A stretch of DNA of 64,000 nucleotides from Cyanobium sp. N.Huapi 1H5 (GCF_024345535.1 NZ_JAGQBH010000002.1:372001-436000); one strand, 5' to 3'. Positions 54,198-63,950 are shown, counted from the first letter of the stretch. The notes: a model not told the origin generated them from the letters alone. Made by a program: numbers and translations.

Positions 54198-55022
54198 CTA
54201 TTTCGGCACCTCCGCTGACAGGCTGAGCCGCAGATCAAGCTGCCGAATGGAAGCCTGATGCTGAAACAGGTTCAACACGTCATCGAGCAGATGATGGAGA
54301 TCAAAGGTTCTGGGGTTCAACGCCAGACGACCGGTCTCGATCTGGGAGATATCGAGAATGTCGTTGACCAGATTCAGCAGATAGTCACCGCTTTCATGGA
54401 TGGTCTGGATCATCTCCCTGTGGCGTGCGTCCATCGGACTGGCCAGCAGCAGGTCGCTCATCCCGATCACGGCGTTGAGCGGGGTACGGATCTCGTGGCT
54501 CATCGTGGCCAGAAAGCGTGTCTTCGACTGGCTGGCCGCCAGGGCTTCATCCCGGGCCTGGCGCAGCTCAAGGGTTCGCTGGGCCACCTGCTGCTCCAGC
54601 TGGTCCCGTGCATCGATCAGCCTGTCCTGGGCCTGGACGATCGCACTCTGATCCCGGAACGTGAAGACAAGGGAGGGCCTGCTCGGGACATTGACGGTGG
54701 CCCACGACACCTCGATGACCCGCCGGGGTGGGGCGCTGGCGAGCTCCCAGGTGGTGGTGCCCTGGGGAGCCTCCATCCAGAAGGGCTGGCCGGCCTGGGG
54801 CTCGGCCGTGGCCTGGGGCTGGCGGTCGGGAAGGATCCCGCTCAGGGAACGGCCCAGGCACTGAAGGCGTGGGAGGCCCACAAAGCGATCGAAGGAGGCA
54901 TTGGTCCACTCGACGATTCCATCGAGATCGGTGAAGGCGAGAGCTTCATCGACGGCCCCGAGGGCCGCCTCCAGCCGGCCGAGGGTGGTGCGCAGTTGGG
55001 CGACGAGCTCCAGATCGGCCAT
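54198..55022 (-). pseudogene. 5' part of interrupted hybrid kinase (PAS-HisKA), ends at in-frame TAG
   Basis: 274 codons: a PAS sensor (about 20-125), a coiled coil (about 125-165) and a HisKA dimerisation domain with phospho-acceptor H176 (S-H-E-I-R-T-P-L-N). It ends at TAG (codon 275) just before the HATPase N box, and the reading frame continues without shift into the next feature. The domain order across the stop is the normal one, so a single nonsense change (for example CAG to TAG) explains it. Start at 55022, seven bases after the PAS gene. Confidence 0.8.
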
Positions 55023-55029
55023 CCCGGAC

Positions 55030-55377
55030 TCAGGTGAGCGGACGCAGGGTCGCCGCAAAGACCCAGCCATCCCCTCGGCGTTCGGCGACGATGAAATGCT
55101 CTGAATTGATGGCCTGTTGATCCTTGCAGATCGTCATCAACTCCAGGGGATGGTTGAGAATCTGGGATTCTCCAACGATCTGAAAGCGTGAGAATCCCAG
55201 GTGGTGGGCATCCCGGAAAGAGTCGGGAAGAATCATGGAGAGGGACTGGCCCTTCAGATCCTCAAAGGTCCATCCATAGGTGGTTACAAACAGGTCGTTG
55301 ATCTCCACGATGCACCCGTCACGATCGGCGGCAACGAAGGGCAGGGATTTCTGGCGGAGCTCTTCAATCGTGACCAT
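55030..55377 (-). CDS. Stand-alone PAS domain protein
   Basis: A protein of about 115 residues that is a single PAS domain: V-A-A-D-R-D-G-C-I-V-E-I-N-D, then Y-G-W-T-F-E-D-L-K-G-Q-S and I-L-P. It lies seven bases before the interrupted kinase, suggesting it once supplied, or still supplies, a signal input to it. Start at 55377 or 55410. Confidence 0.75.
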   Translation of the reverse strand: MVTIEELRQKSLPFVAADRDGCIVEINDLFVTTYGWTFEDLKGQSLSMILPDSFRDAHHLGFSRFQIVGESQILNHPLELMTICKDQQAINSEHFIVAERRGDGWVFAATLRPLT

Positions 55378-55557
55378 GGCCTGCGCCGCACACATCACCG
55401 GGTGATTCACAGACCCTAGCGCCGCCTCCAGGAAGCCGCCCCGGCTCGATCAGGACCTGGACACGGCCACCTGCAGGCTGGACCAAACCGGGAGCCAGCC
55501 AGCCGCAACCCGCCCTGAGATGGGTCGTCCGATGGTGGAAGCCCCAATCCTGCAGGA

Positions 55558-55920
55558 ATGGTAAGATCAACAAGATTCGAGATTCCATGTGTGGATGATC
55601 TCTCCATCCTGAAGCCTTCCGGTTTGCTTGATGCCCAGAGTGGCGCCGACCTGCGATCATCCATCGGCTCGCTTCTGAATGAAACACCGGGAGACATCCT
55701 GATTGACTTTCAGGGCATTGACTTCATGGACAGCAGTGGATTCGGTGCCCTGGTCTCCGTGCTCAAGCGGGTCAGGGAACACGGAAAGCAATTGTATCTC
55801 TGCAGTCTCACCAGCCAGGTGCGGATCGTTCTGGAGCTCACCGGCACCGAGAAGGTCTTCACCATCTTCCCGGATCGGGAGGCCTGCGTCTCGGCCCTGT
55901 CACAGAAGCCAATCGCCTGA
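55558..55920 (+). CDS. STAS-domain anti-sigma factor antagonist-like protein
   Basis: A 120-residue single STAS domain. The central I-D-F-M-D-S-S-G-F-G-A-L matches the phosphorylatable loop of SpoIIAA/RsbV (Ser 59 next to Asp 58). Such proteins are controlled by a kinase and a PP2C phosphatase, and one of the latter lies convergent, 6 bases away. No anti-sigma kinase is in the window. Composition is less GC-rich than the neighbours. Confidence 0.88.
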   Translation: MVRSTRFEIPCVDDLSILKPSGLLDAQSGADLRSSIGSLLNETPGDILIDFQGIDFMDSSGFGALVSVLKRVREHGKQLYLCSLTSQVRIVLELTGTEKVFTIFPDREACVSALSQKPIA

Positions 55921-55925
55921 CGTGC

Positions 55926-57098
55926 TCAGGAAAGAATGGCTCGGATCGCCGAATAATCATCGGTGAACGGGGCATTGGCTGTGATGTCGTGGATCTGGGA
56001 AAGCAGCCGCTCGAGGCCATCGTCGTCCGACAGCAGGCCCCGGCACTGCTCCGCCAGTTGCATGAATTCCGGCAGCGTCCCCATCGCACCATCGGGCCGG
56101 GGGACTTCGTAGAGACCGTCGCTGTAGACGAGCAGACACCCCCCCTCGCCGACCTCCAGGCTTTCTGTGGCATAGGTGGACTCCTCGAACAGGCCCACCG
56201 CCATGCCCTGGCCCCTGAGCCAGCGGCTGGGGAAGGCTCCCGTGCGGCTCCAGAGCAGGGCAGGGGGGTGGCCGGCGCTGGCGTAGCGCAGGGTCCTGCT
56301 GGAGAGCTGGTAGACGCCGTACCAGATGGTGAGATAGCGGCCCTGGTGGCGCTCCATCTGGAAACCGCTGTTGAGGGCCTGCAGCACTGCGGCCGGATCC
56401 CGCAGATCAACGGGCAGCGAGCGTGAGCGCAGCTGGTTATGGACGGAGATGGAGGGGAACGCCGCCGCCAGGCCATGGCCGGAGGCATCGGCGAGATAGA
56501 GGATGAAATGGTCCGCATCCAGCCAGAAGAAATCGAAGGAATCGCCACCGAGCTCATGGGAGGGCTCGAAGCGGGCCTCCACGCGGACGGCGCCGGTGAG
56601 GGCCTCGGGAAACAGGGAGCGCACGTAGCTCGCCGCCTCCTCCAGCTCCTCATCCAGACGGGCCTTCTGCTGCCGCAGCTCCTCGGCCAGATCCTTGAGG
56701 CGTTCGTTGGCCTGGTGCAGGCGGATGCCGGAGCGGACCCGGGCCATCAGTTCGTCGGGGTCCACCGGCTTGCTGAGGAAGTCGTCGGCGCCGCAGTCCA
56801 GCCCGCGGACGCGATCCTCCACCCGGGAACGGGAGGTGAGCAGGATGAAATGGGCCGACTCCAGGGAAGGGTCGGCCTTGCAGGCCCGGCAGACCTCCAG
56901 CCCGTCCATGCCGTCCATCAGCCAGTCGCAGAGGATCAGGGTGGGAGGGCTGAGGCGCGCCTGCTCCAGGGCGGCCTCGCCGGACTCCACCATCACGACC
57001 CGGTAACCCTGGGCGCTCAGACGGGCCTGGAGCAGGCGGGAGTGGATGCGGTCGTCATCGACGAGGAGGATCGTGGTGGAGGCGCCGCTGCTGTCCAT
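55926..57098 (-). CDS. Response regulator-PP2C (RsbU/SpoIIE-type) phosphatase
   Basis: A 390-residue output protein. Receiver at 1-125 with D15/D16, phospho-acceptor Asp 58 (L-I-L-C-D-W-L) and Lys in S-K-P-V; a coiled-coil linker (about 130-165); and a PP2C-type Ser/Thr phosphatase with Mg-binding D186 (G-G-D-S-F-D), D204 (A-D-A-S-G-H-G) and a final D-D. It probably dephosphorylates the STAS protein when its receiver is phosphorylated. ATG at 57098 chosen. Nearly abuts the HNOBA kinase (12 bases). Confidence 0.93.
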   Translation of the reverse strand: MDSSGASTTILLVDDDRIHSRLLQARLSAQGYRVVMVESGEAALEQARLSPPTLILCDWLMDGMDGLEVCRACKADPSLESAHFILLTSRSRVEDRVRGLDCGADDFLSKPVDPDELMARVRSGIRLHQANERLKDLAEELRQQKARLDEELEEAASYVRSLFPEALTGAVRVEARFEPSHELGGDSFDFFWLDADHFILYLADASGHGLAAAFPSISVHNQLRSRSLPVDLRDPAAVLQALNSGFQMERHQGRYLTIWYGVYQLSSRTLRYASAGHPPALLWSRTGAFPSRWLRGQGMAVGLFEESTYATESLEVGEGGCLLVYSDGLYEVPRPDGAMGTLPEFMQLAEQCRGLLSDDDGLERLLSQIHDITANAPFTDDYSAIRAILS

Positions 57099-57109
57099 CG
57101 GGGGCCGGG

Positions 57110-59641
57110 TCAGGGGGCTGTGGGGCGTCGCTGCCGCAACGCCTCGGTGACGCGGCCAGCCTCGACGAGCAGCTGGTCGATTCTCTGCTGGGGCCAGGAC
57201 TCCGGGTCGGATCGCAGGGACTCCTCCACCGCTCCGCATAGGCCAGCCAGACCCAGCGCGCCGAGGCTGGCACTGGGGGAGCGCAGGGAATGGGCGGCGG
57301 CGATCATGGCCGGCGGGTCGTGGTACTGGTGAGCCATCACCACCGCCGACACCAGGCGCATCGCGTCCTCGAGAAACAGATCGATGAGCTCCTGGAGGAC
57401 GGCTTCGGAGCCATCGCCAAGGGACTGCTCCAGCTCCTCCCAGGCACCGGCGTCGATGGGGTCCTCCCCGCCCGCCCCTGCCGGGGCCTCGGGTTGGTCG
57501 CGGGGTGGGTAGTGCTCCAAGGCGTAGGTGAGCTGGGCGGGCACGATCGGCTTGGCCAGGAAGTCGTCCATGCCGGCCTCGAGGCAGGCCTGGCGATCCT
57601 CCGGACGGCCATGGGCGGTCATCGCGATGATCCAGGGTTGCACGAACGGGGCCGGAAGCCGGCGGATGGCCCTGGTGGTGGCGTAGCCGTCCAGCTCCGG
57701 CATCTGCACGTCCATGAAGACGACGTCGAAGGGGGAGGCCTGCAGGGCCGCGAGGGCCTCGGAGCTGGACGCCACGGCATCGGCCCGATAGCCCAGGCGC
57801 TGCAGCAACAGCAACGCCAGTTGTCGGTTCACGGGGACGTCATCGACGACGAGCAGCCGCAACGGCAGCCGATCGGCGAGTCGCTGGGGGCCAGCCTCCG
57901 GGGCAGGCGGGCGGGGCAGGGGTGGCGCGCTGGAGAGCCGCCGCGCCGCCGGGCTCTCCAGTTGCTGCAGCAGGGCCCCTCGAAGCTGGCCGAGTCGCAC
58001 GGGCTTGGTGAGCATCACCGGCGGCGTGTCAGGCAGCGAAGCCAGCTCAGCAACCTTGCAGCGATCGGCCAGGACGATCCACGGGCGCATGCGCAGCAGG
58101 GGATCCCGCAGAAAGGCTGGCGGGGAGGCATCCCCTTCGCAGCCGAGCAGACGCCCATCCAACACCACGGCACCAAGGCCGGCATCGGCGATCTCGGACT
58201 GGGCCACCCGCATGGGGAGCTGACAGAGGTCGGGGGCGATCACTGACAGCCCCATCCAGCCCAGCTGTTTCTGCAGCAGCCCGCGGAGGGTGGGATTGGC
58301 GATCAACAGCAGCACCGTGGCCGCTTCCGGCGCGGTGACCGCCAGGGCCTCGGGAGTGATGGAGGCTGGGGCGGAAGGATCGAGCGTCAGCAGGACGGTG
58401 AAGGTGAAGACACTGCCGACCCCTTCCTCGCTGGTCAGGCCGATCGTTCCCCCCATCAACTCGCACAGGCGACGGGTGATCGCCAGTCCAAGGCCGGTGC
58501 CGCCGTAGCGGCGGGCCGTGGAGGGATCGGCCTGGCGAAAGGGTTCAAACAGCTGGGGAATCAGGACCTCCGACACGCCGATGCCGGTGTCCCGGATCTG
58601 AAAGGTGAACAGGCAGGGGACTGGCTCGCTGGCCGCTGCGGCCTGGGGCTCCGCCGTCACCGTGACGACAATCTCCCCCTGGGTGGTGAATTTGACGGCA
58701 TTGCTCAGGAGATTCCAGAGGATCTGGCGGAGGCGGGTGAGATCGCCGATGACGGCCGTGGGCAAACCGGGTTCGACGTCCAGGATCAGTTCCACCTCCT
58801 TGTCCTGCAGGCGGGACACACTCAGATCCAGGGCTTCCTCGATGCAGATGCGCAGGTCGAAGCGTTGGGCATCCAGCTGCATGGCACCGGATTCGATCTT
58901 CGAGAAATCCAGGATGTCATTGATGATCGTGAGCAGGGAGTCGGTGCTGCTGTTGATGATCTCGACATATTCACGCTCCACAGGTTCCAGCTGGGAGTCC
59001 TGAAGAAGCCCTGCCATGCCGATGATCGCGTTCATCGGCGTTCTGATCTCATGGCTCATCGTGGCCAGAAACGTATCCTTGGCGGTATTGGCCGCTTCTG
59101 CAGCCTTCCGGGCGGCATCCAGCTCGGCGTTGAGCGCTGAGAGGCGCTGCGTCGATTCCCGCAACTCCGCTCGCTGGGCTGTCAGCACGTCGTTGAGCTG
59201 CTGGCTTTCAGAGAGCGCCACATTCCTGGCCTGCAGCAGGAAAAGAAAGTCAACCAGGGAGTCGTGCAGGGGAAAATCATTGATCTTCAGCCCGAGGGAC
59301 TTCAGATCCTCCAGTTGCAGCAAGCAGGGGGTGCCGACGAACAGCAGTTGCTCCACCGCATCAAGACCACAGATCTGGCCCTTCAGCTGCAAGGCAATCC
59401 GGTCGGACTTGAGAATCACATGCCGATCTGTGCAGTCACTGAGGCTGGGGAAATCCATGGGCACATCCGGCCTCAGAAGCTGGAAATGATCATCGAGCGG
59501 CTGCCCCAACAGATCCGGATCTGGAAGGATGCGACGGAGGACTGAGCCAGCCGAACGGATGGTCAGCTCACGGTCAACGACGAGGTGAAACGGGAACAGG
59601 GGATCAAGCAGATGGTCTGGTAACGGCACGGACATGACCAT
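57110..59641 (-). CDS. HNOBA-domain hybrid histidine kinase with Hpt
   Basis: An 843-residue soluble kinase. Residues about 5-150 are an HNOBA (haem-NO-binding-associated) domain, seen as F-P-F-H-L-V-V-D-R near 16-24, L-K-G-Q-I (86-90) and P-L-H-D (124-127), as in soluble guanylate cyclase. Then a coiled coil (145-190), HisKA with H197, HATPase (N box 310-319, G-T-G-L-G-L 381-386), a degenerate receiver (about 440-560; acidic pair replaced by A-N but D495 and K546 kept), a full receiver with D644 and Lys 697, and an Hpt domain with H784. It can complete a phosphorelay internally. Start among closely spaced ATGs at 59641 and 59635. Confidence 0.93.
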   Translation of the reverse strand: MVMSVPLPDHLLDPLFPFHLVVDRELTIRSAGSVLRRILPDPDLLGQPLDDHFQLLRPDVPMDFPSLSDCTDRHVILKSDRIALQLKGQICGLDAVEQLLFVGTPCLLQLEDLKSLGLKINDFPLHDSLVDFLFLLQARNVALSESQQLNDVLTAQRAELRESTQRLSALNAELDAARKAAEAANTAKDTFLATMSHEIRTPMNAIIGMAGLLQDSQLEPVEREYVEIINSSTDSLLTIINDILDFSKIESGAMQLDAQRFDLRICIEEALDLSVSRLQDKEVELILDVEPGLPTAVIGDLTRLRQILWNLLSNAVKFTTQGEIVVTVTAEPQAAAASEPVPCLFTFQIRDTGIGVSEVLIPQLFEPFRQADPSTARRYGGTGLGLAITRRLCELMGGTIGLTSEEGVGSVFTFTVLLTLDPSAPASITPEALAVTAPEAATVLLLIANPTLRGLLQKQLGWMGLSVIAPDLCQLPMRVAQSEIADAGLGAVVLDGRLLGCEGDASPPAFLRDPLLRMRPWIVLADRCKVAELASLPDTPPVMLTKPVRLGQLRGALLQQLESPAARRLSSAPPLPRPPAPEAGPQRLADRLPLRLLVVDDVPVNRQLALLLLQRLGYRADAVASSSEALAALQASPFDVVFMDVQMPELDGYATTRAIRRLPAPFVQPWIIAMTAHGRPEDRQACLEAGMDDFLAKPIVPAQLTYALEHYPPRDQPEAPAGAGGEDPIDAGAWEELEQSLGDGSEAVLQELIDLFLEDAMRLVSAVVMAHQYHDPPAMIAAAHSLRSPSASLGALGLAGLCGAVEESLRSDPESWPQQRIDQLLVEAGRVTEALRQRRPTAP

Positions 59642-59657
59642 CAAAAGCGACGTATCG

Positions 59658-60251
59658 TCATTCGTGCTTCAAGCCGCTATCGAGAAGAGCAGGGGAGGAT
59701 GGCGAAGCAAGGCGAATATGGAACAGGTCCGTGGCATCACCCTGGTCACGGGAGGCGACCTGGTCGACCGCTAAAGGGCTACGGAAACGTTTGCCGAGGC
59801 CATGCAGCAGGCCGGTCACCATCGGGGCCAGGCCTTTCCGCTTGGAGCGGTACTCCAGTTGCATGGACGCATCGGCACGGTGCTCGCAACGGAAGGAGGG
59901 CGGCTGCAGTTCAGGAAAGGCCAGGGCGGCGCGGGCGTAGAGATTGTCGAGGTGATCCAGGAATTCCGGCAAGGTTTCGCCGGTGCTCTCAAGGAGCTGC
60001 TCGTAGCCTTCCGTAGCGGTATAGGTGATCCAGTACTCGCCGAAGGCCTGCATGATCTGTTCACTCGAGAGGCCAAGTTCCTCGGTGGCCGCCGCCACCA
60101 GCCGATGGGTCACATCATCGGTGTAGGCCGTGTAGCTGGAGAAGAAATCAAGATCCTGAAGATCGGCCCGCTCCTTGATGCGTAGCCAGATGTCCTCCCC
60201 ATGGTGGGTGGTGACCATCTGCTGGATCGCTCGGTTGACAAGCCCGTACAT
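59658..60251 (-). CDS. hnoX: H-NOX haem-sensor protein with Tyr at the proximal ligand position
   Basis: A 197-residue H-NOX (haem nitric oxide/oxygen binding) protein, full length for the family. M-Y-G-L-V-N starts at 60251. The haem-propionate motif Y-R-S-K-R (134-138) and P-S-F-R-C (118-122) are present. In the alignment to soluble guanylate cyclase (L-D-A-L-H), the position of the iron-binding His105 is L-D-N-L-Y: Tyr 105 (codon TAC at 59939-59937). H100 is the only nearby His. It lies just upstream of the HNOBA kinase, the usual partner, so signalling is expected but haem ligation is doubtful or different. Confidence 0.9.
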   Translation of the reverse strand: MYGLVNRAIQQMVTTHHGEDIWLRIKERADLQDLDFFSSYTAYTDDVTHRLVAAATEELGLSSEQIMQAFGEYWITYTATEGYEQLLESTGETLPEFLDHLDNLYARAALAFPELQPPSFRCEHRADASMQLEYRSKRKGLAPMVTGLLHGLGKRFRSPLAVDQVASRDQGDATDLFHIRLASPSSPALLDSGLKHE

Positions 60252-60304
60252 CGGCGACCAGCTAGATGCAGTCAATCTAGCCCGGTGGGGCTGGCGGTAT
60301 CCCT

Positions 60305-61408
60305 TCAGGCCTTGCGGGGTAACTGATCGAGGCACCACTGGAAATCACAGCGAACCTGCGCGCGGACAGGCTCATGGGCGAACAGGCGACCCCGGGTGGC
60401 AAGGATGGCCGGCAACATCGACGCCGGGTTCAGGCTGGCGAGATCACAACCGGGCAGTTCGAGCCGCCGGCAGAGGTCCCTGCCCTTGTTGGAATAGTGG
60501 AGATGGTAAGGAACCCGTCCAGCAGCCAGTGACAGAACGGCGGTGTGAAAGCGCACCGCAATCACGATGTCCACCAGGGAGAACAGGGCCATGGCGAGCT
60601 GCCAACTCGGCACGGCCGGATGGTCGACAAATGGATTGAGGATGGCTGTGTCGGGGGCGCGGGCCTGGATGGCGGCGGCCACATCAAGATCATTGTCTGA
60701 ACCGTAGGCGCCTGATTGGATCAGAATGACGGGCCTGAGGCCGGCACCGGAGAGTTGAAGACTGAGCTCGGCTATCCTGGTGACGAAAGCGTCATTGTCG
60801 TGGCCGTACATGGTGTCAAAGCCACGCACGGAGAGAACGGCGGCCTGGGCAGGATCAATGGCCATGCGCTCCAGGCACTGCCTGGCCGTAGCCTCGGCCA
60901 GAGGGGAACTCTCAAGGACGAAGGCAATGTCGTACGACAACCGCGCGGGCACCCCGGCGGCGCAGAGCCGCTGGTGACTTTCCGCATCCCTCACACAGAC
61001 AGCCGCCAGACGCTTGAAGTAGCGCTGCAACAGAAAGAAGCTGAGGCCGTGACAGGAGCGAGGAATCGACTGGCCGAACAGAAACGTGTGACGGGGGCTA
61101 TGCCTCAGTTCGGCCAGGTTCATGAGGAACGCCTTGGTGACGAACCATTCCCGAGAATTGTTGAAGATATCGCCCCCCACACTGATGTAGGCCTCACAAT
61201 TCCTGGGCCGTTCAGGCAAGAAGGTGACGCCCAGTGTGGAATCAGGCCGTTCATCCTGAACGCAGCCCACCAGGTCCACACCCGGCAAAAGCTTTCGAAA
61301 CGCGCTGTAAATGGCTGCATCCCCCAGATTCAGGGTGCTGTAGGCGTTGATCAGGCCAATGCGCACGGGAGGTGTCAGAAGAAAGAGACAGTTCTGGTAA
61401 CGCTGCAT
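60305..61408 (-). CDS. Polysaccharide pyruvyltransferase-family protein
   Basis: A 367-residue protein of the WcaK/CsaB-type family, adding ketal pyruvate to sugars. Visible: R-I-G-L-I-N-A-Y-S-T-L-N-L-G-D-A-A-I near the start, a V-G-G-D-I-F motif, and A-V-R-F-H-T-A-V-L-S-L-A towards the end (the R-F-H of the family). It is the first gene of the polysaccharide region and separated from the next by 236 bases. Confidence 0.85.
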   Translation of the reverse strand: MQRYQNCLFLLTPPVRIGLINAYSTLNLGDAAIYSAFRKLLPGVDLVGCVQDERPDSTLGVTFLPERPRNCEAYISVGGDIFNNSREWFVTKAFLMNLAELRHSPRHTFLFGQSIPRSCHGLSFFLLQRYFKRLAAVCVRDAESHQRLCAAGVPARLSYDIAFVLESSPLAEATARQCLERMAIDPAQAAVLSVRGFDTMYGHDNDAFVTRIAELSLQLSGAGLRPVILIQSGAYGSDNDLDVAAAIQARAPDTAILNPFVDHPAVPSWQLAMALFSLVDIVIAVRFHTAVLSLAAGRVPYHLHYSNKGRDLCRRLELPGCDLASLNPASMLPAILATRGRLFAHEPVRAQVRCDFQWCLDQLPRKA

Positions 61409-61430
61409 GAACGGCTGGCGCGTTGAGCAT

Positions 61431-61464
61431 GCTTCCAGAGCACTTCCAGAATGCTTCCAGAATG
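61431..61464. repeat. Short degenerate direct repeats (CTTCCAGA)
   Basis: CTTCCAGA occurs at 61432, 61443 and 61454, two or three bases apart, in the gap between the pyruvyltransferase and GT8 genes. Copies 2 and 3 extend to CTTCCAGAATG. The 11-base period could be a protein site or slippage product. Confidence 0.4.
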
Positions 61465-61644
61465 AAGCGTTAGCAAGAAAGGCTTTGCCATGGTATCAGC
61501 ACAGCACAGAGCCGGGTCCGCACAGACCGCCCTGCAAGGGATGGCTGGACAGGCGAAAGGATAGGGAAGGCTACAGATACGAGCGAATGGGAGAATGCTG
61601 GCCGCCAGGTTCATGGCGGTGAGGAGCCTGGACACACGGCAGAA

Positions 61645-62535
61645 TCATTGAGAACGCAAGAGTCGCCGCAGCTTGCCCTTCACCATCTCCAAGGTTGGTA
61701 TGGAACGGGCAAACTTACGATAGGCGGCTCCGATACCCATGAGCTTCACCGGACGCTGACCAGAGAACGCGGTCCGATCAAGGAGAGCAAACCATCGGTC
61801 TTGGAAGTTCGCAGCGTAATCAGCATGCCAGGGCTTGACTTTGCCTAAAAAATGGATGATTCCATCTGAAAAGCCGATATCCGCCTTGCCCTTCGATGTG
61901 TTCCACTTCGGATCAAGAACCAACCAGTCATCCGCCAGAACGATATTAAGGGCGTCTTGATCCATCTGATCCAGCAAGTCGTAGTTGTCTTGCGCAACCG
62001 CCAAAGCCTTCGATTGAATGTGACGATCACGCCAGGCGTCCAGATCCATGACGATCACCCCTGAGTTAAAGTATTGCTGAGGGTTTTCCAGCTTCAGCTT
62101 TTCGCGAAGGCGCTGTTGCTGCTGCGGAGTGTCGATACCACCGTCAATCACACATGCACTCGATTTCCCTTGCAGATCGAGCAGCTGCAAGCCATTCAGA
62201 TCCGAGCACACGATAAGATCCGTATCCAAGTAGATGCAGCGAGACACATCAGCCAGGTATTCGGGGATAAAGAAGCGTGCATAGGGGGATTTGCTCTTGA
62301 CGAGCAGCGTGGTTCGAAATGTATCGACCTGCGCGAGGTCGAAGTCTATAAACTCGATGACGCCAAGATTGGTGGTCTGCCAGGAGTCAAAGAGCTTCTG
62401 CTTATCTTCTGGTGATAGATCAACGCTGATGACGTAGACATTCAGCGTTGTGGTACAGGCTTCCAACGCGGACCGGACAGTAACTGCAGCGCCCCAAAGA
62501 TAGTTCGCGGTGGCAACAATCACAATATTGACCAT
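61645..62535 (-). CDS. Family 8 glycosyltransferase
   Basis: A 296-residue retaining glycosyltransferase of GT8 (LgtC/general stress type). The DXD metal motif is in Y-L-D-T-D-L-I-V (about 100-107), with an N-S-G-V-I-V-M-D and a late H-F-L-G-K-V-K-P-W-H (the family's His ligand and W-H). Its composition is clearly less GC-rich than the housekeeping genes, consistent with a transferred polysaccharide locus. Divergent from the export gene. Confidence 0.9.
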   Translation of the reverse strand: MVNIVIVATANYLWGAAVTVRSALEACTTTLNVYVISVDLSPEDKQKLFDSWQTTNLGVIEFIDFDLAQVDTFRTTLLVKSKSPYARFFIPEYLADVSRCIYLDTDLIVCSDLNGLQLLDLQGKSSACVIDGGIDTPQQQQRLREKLKLENPQQYFNSGVIVMDLDAWRDRHIQSKALAVAQDNYDLLDQMDQDALNIVLADDWLVLDPKWNTSKGKADIGFSDGIIHFLGKVKPWHADYAANFQDRWFALLDRTAFSGQRPVKLMGIGAAYRKFARSIPTLEMVKGKLRRLLRSQ

Positions 62536-62900
62536 TGTGCCTCAAGCGACCTTGCTGTTGAAGTTTAGCTCAGCACCCTGAATCACCCCCCTTGCCATGG
62601 CCAATTGGCCGTATGGCCTGACAAGACTCCAGGGATGGATCCGCAAGATGCCACCGGAACCTGCTGTTGCAGACGGTGGCGGCCAGATCCCCAACCCAGA
62701 TGAGGAGACAGAAGCACCACGAACCAGGACTGGGCGGATGCACATTCAGGTGGCCTTTCCTGCATGGGATGGGAATCATCAAGCGATGGAATGGAAGGCC
62801 ATCAATCCCGCGCAGCGAACAACCTGCTGGCTCGCCGACTAGGGATACGCTAGGGTTGATTGGACAAGCCAATCGGGGAAACTGTTCCGAATCGACACCA
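62536..62900. other. Low-GC intergenic region between divergent polysaccharide genes
   Basis: 365 bp with the presumed divergent promoters of the GT8 gene and the export gene. Open frames here (for example 62597-62842) are not gene-like. A 6-bp inverted repeat GATTGG-N5-CCAATC lies at 62858-62874, about 27 bp before the export gene start. Confidence 0.5.
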
Positions 62901-63944
62901 ATGTCGAAATTTGTATACTGGCTTCTTGGGCTGGCCTGCTGTATTGGCACAGCGGGTACCGCACAGGCTTTACCGATCTCACCCGGTGATCGGGTCAAGG
63001 TGACCATTCCGGAAGGTGAAGAATTCAGCGGAATCTTTGAAATCAATCTGAACGGAGAACTTGAACTTCCCTATCTCAAGGGAATCTCAGCCGTCGGCCT
63101 GGAACCTGAACAGCTGCAGAAGCGTGTCTCTCAAGCCCTTGTGCAACAGGGCTTCTTTCAACCATCCTTTCTCAGGGTCAGCCTGAGCGTCGTCCAGTGG
63201 GCACCGGTTCCCGTCTTCGTGATTGGATCCGCTTTTCAGCCTGGTCGCGTGTTGATCAACGAGTTGAGTGATGTGGAACAAACGCAGACACCTGTTCAAC
63301 TCTCTGGGCAGGCCCCGCTCAATCGTATGCTCACCACGGCTCTGCGTCGTGCGGGAGGCGTTACTCCCACCGCCGATGTCACCGCCGTGGAGTTGAAACG
63401 GGGATCACGGAAACAAGTGATTGACCTCACCGGCGCCTTCACGGGGGTGCCATTTAAGGACATCCCGCTGATTGCCGGTGATCAAGTGATGGTTCCCGAC
63501 ACGGGTAGCGTGAACCCACTGATCGTGCGCCCGTCGCACATCACACCCGCTGAGGTTGAAATCAACATCTCCAACCTCACTGTTCCTGCGGCGGGGAACT
63601 CTGTTGCCGGTATTGGCTCTCAGGCCAGGAACTTTCCCTATGGATCACGCCTGTCCCATGCCGTCATCTCGGCGAACTGCGCTGGTGGAACCATGGTCAC
63701 CAATGCGCGACGCAAAGCCATCCTGGTGCGAACAGAAAGAGCCTCGGGCAAGACGACGGTCTACGAACGGGGCGTGGAAGATCTTCTTCGTGCCTCGACG
63801 GACAACGCCAACAACCCCTACCTGATGGCAGACGATGGTGTGGCCTGTTATGACTCCAAGATGACAAACTTCCAGGCCGTCCTTAGTATCTTTACTCAGT
63901 TCCTGAATCCCGCCGTTTTGATATATGATCGAAGCATTCCCTAA
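62901..63944 (+). CDS. Polysaccharide export protein (Wza/OPX-like)
   Basis: A 347-residue exported protein. Signal peptide about 1-24 (G-T-A-Q-A-L). The N-terminal polysaccharide export domain shows I-S-P-G-D-R-V-K-V and F-S-G-I-F-E-I-N-L-N-G-E-L-E-L-P, followed by a SLBB-like region (about 105-190, V-F-V-I-G-S-A-F-Q-P-G and R-A-G-G-V-T-P-T-A). It forms the outer-membrane exit channel. The ATG at 62901 is chosen; a longer in-frame start at 62667 adds non-signal sequence. Confidence 0.88.
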   Translation: MSKFVYWLLGLACCIGTAGTAQALPISPGDRVKVTIPEGEEFSGIFEINLNGELELPYLKGISAVGLEPEQLQKRVSQALVQQGFFQPSFLRVSLSVVQWAPVPVFVIGSAFQPGRVLINELSDVEQTQTPVQLSGQAPLNRMLTTALRRAGGVTPTADVTAVELKRGSRKQVIDLTGAFTGVPFKDIPLIAGDQVMVPDTGSVNPLIVRPSHITPAEVEINISNLTVPAAGNSVAGIGSQARNFPYGSRLSHAVISANCAGGTMVTNARRKAILVRTERASGKTTVYERGVEDLLRASTDNANNPYLMADDGVACYDSKMTNFQAVLSIFTQFLNPAVLIYDRSIP

Positions 63945-63950
63945 GATAGA

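Noticed and set aside
62570-63046. 158-codon minus-strand frame across the export gene's start
   Set aside because: It is antisense to the signal peptide region of the export gene and has no recognisable feature.
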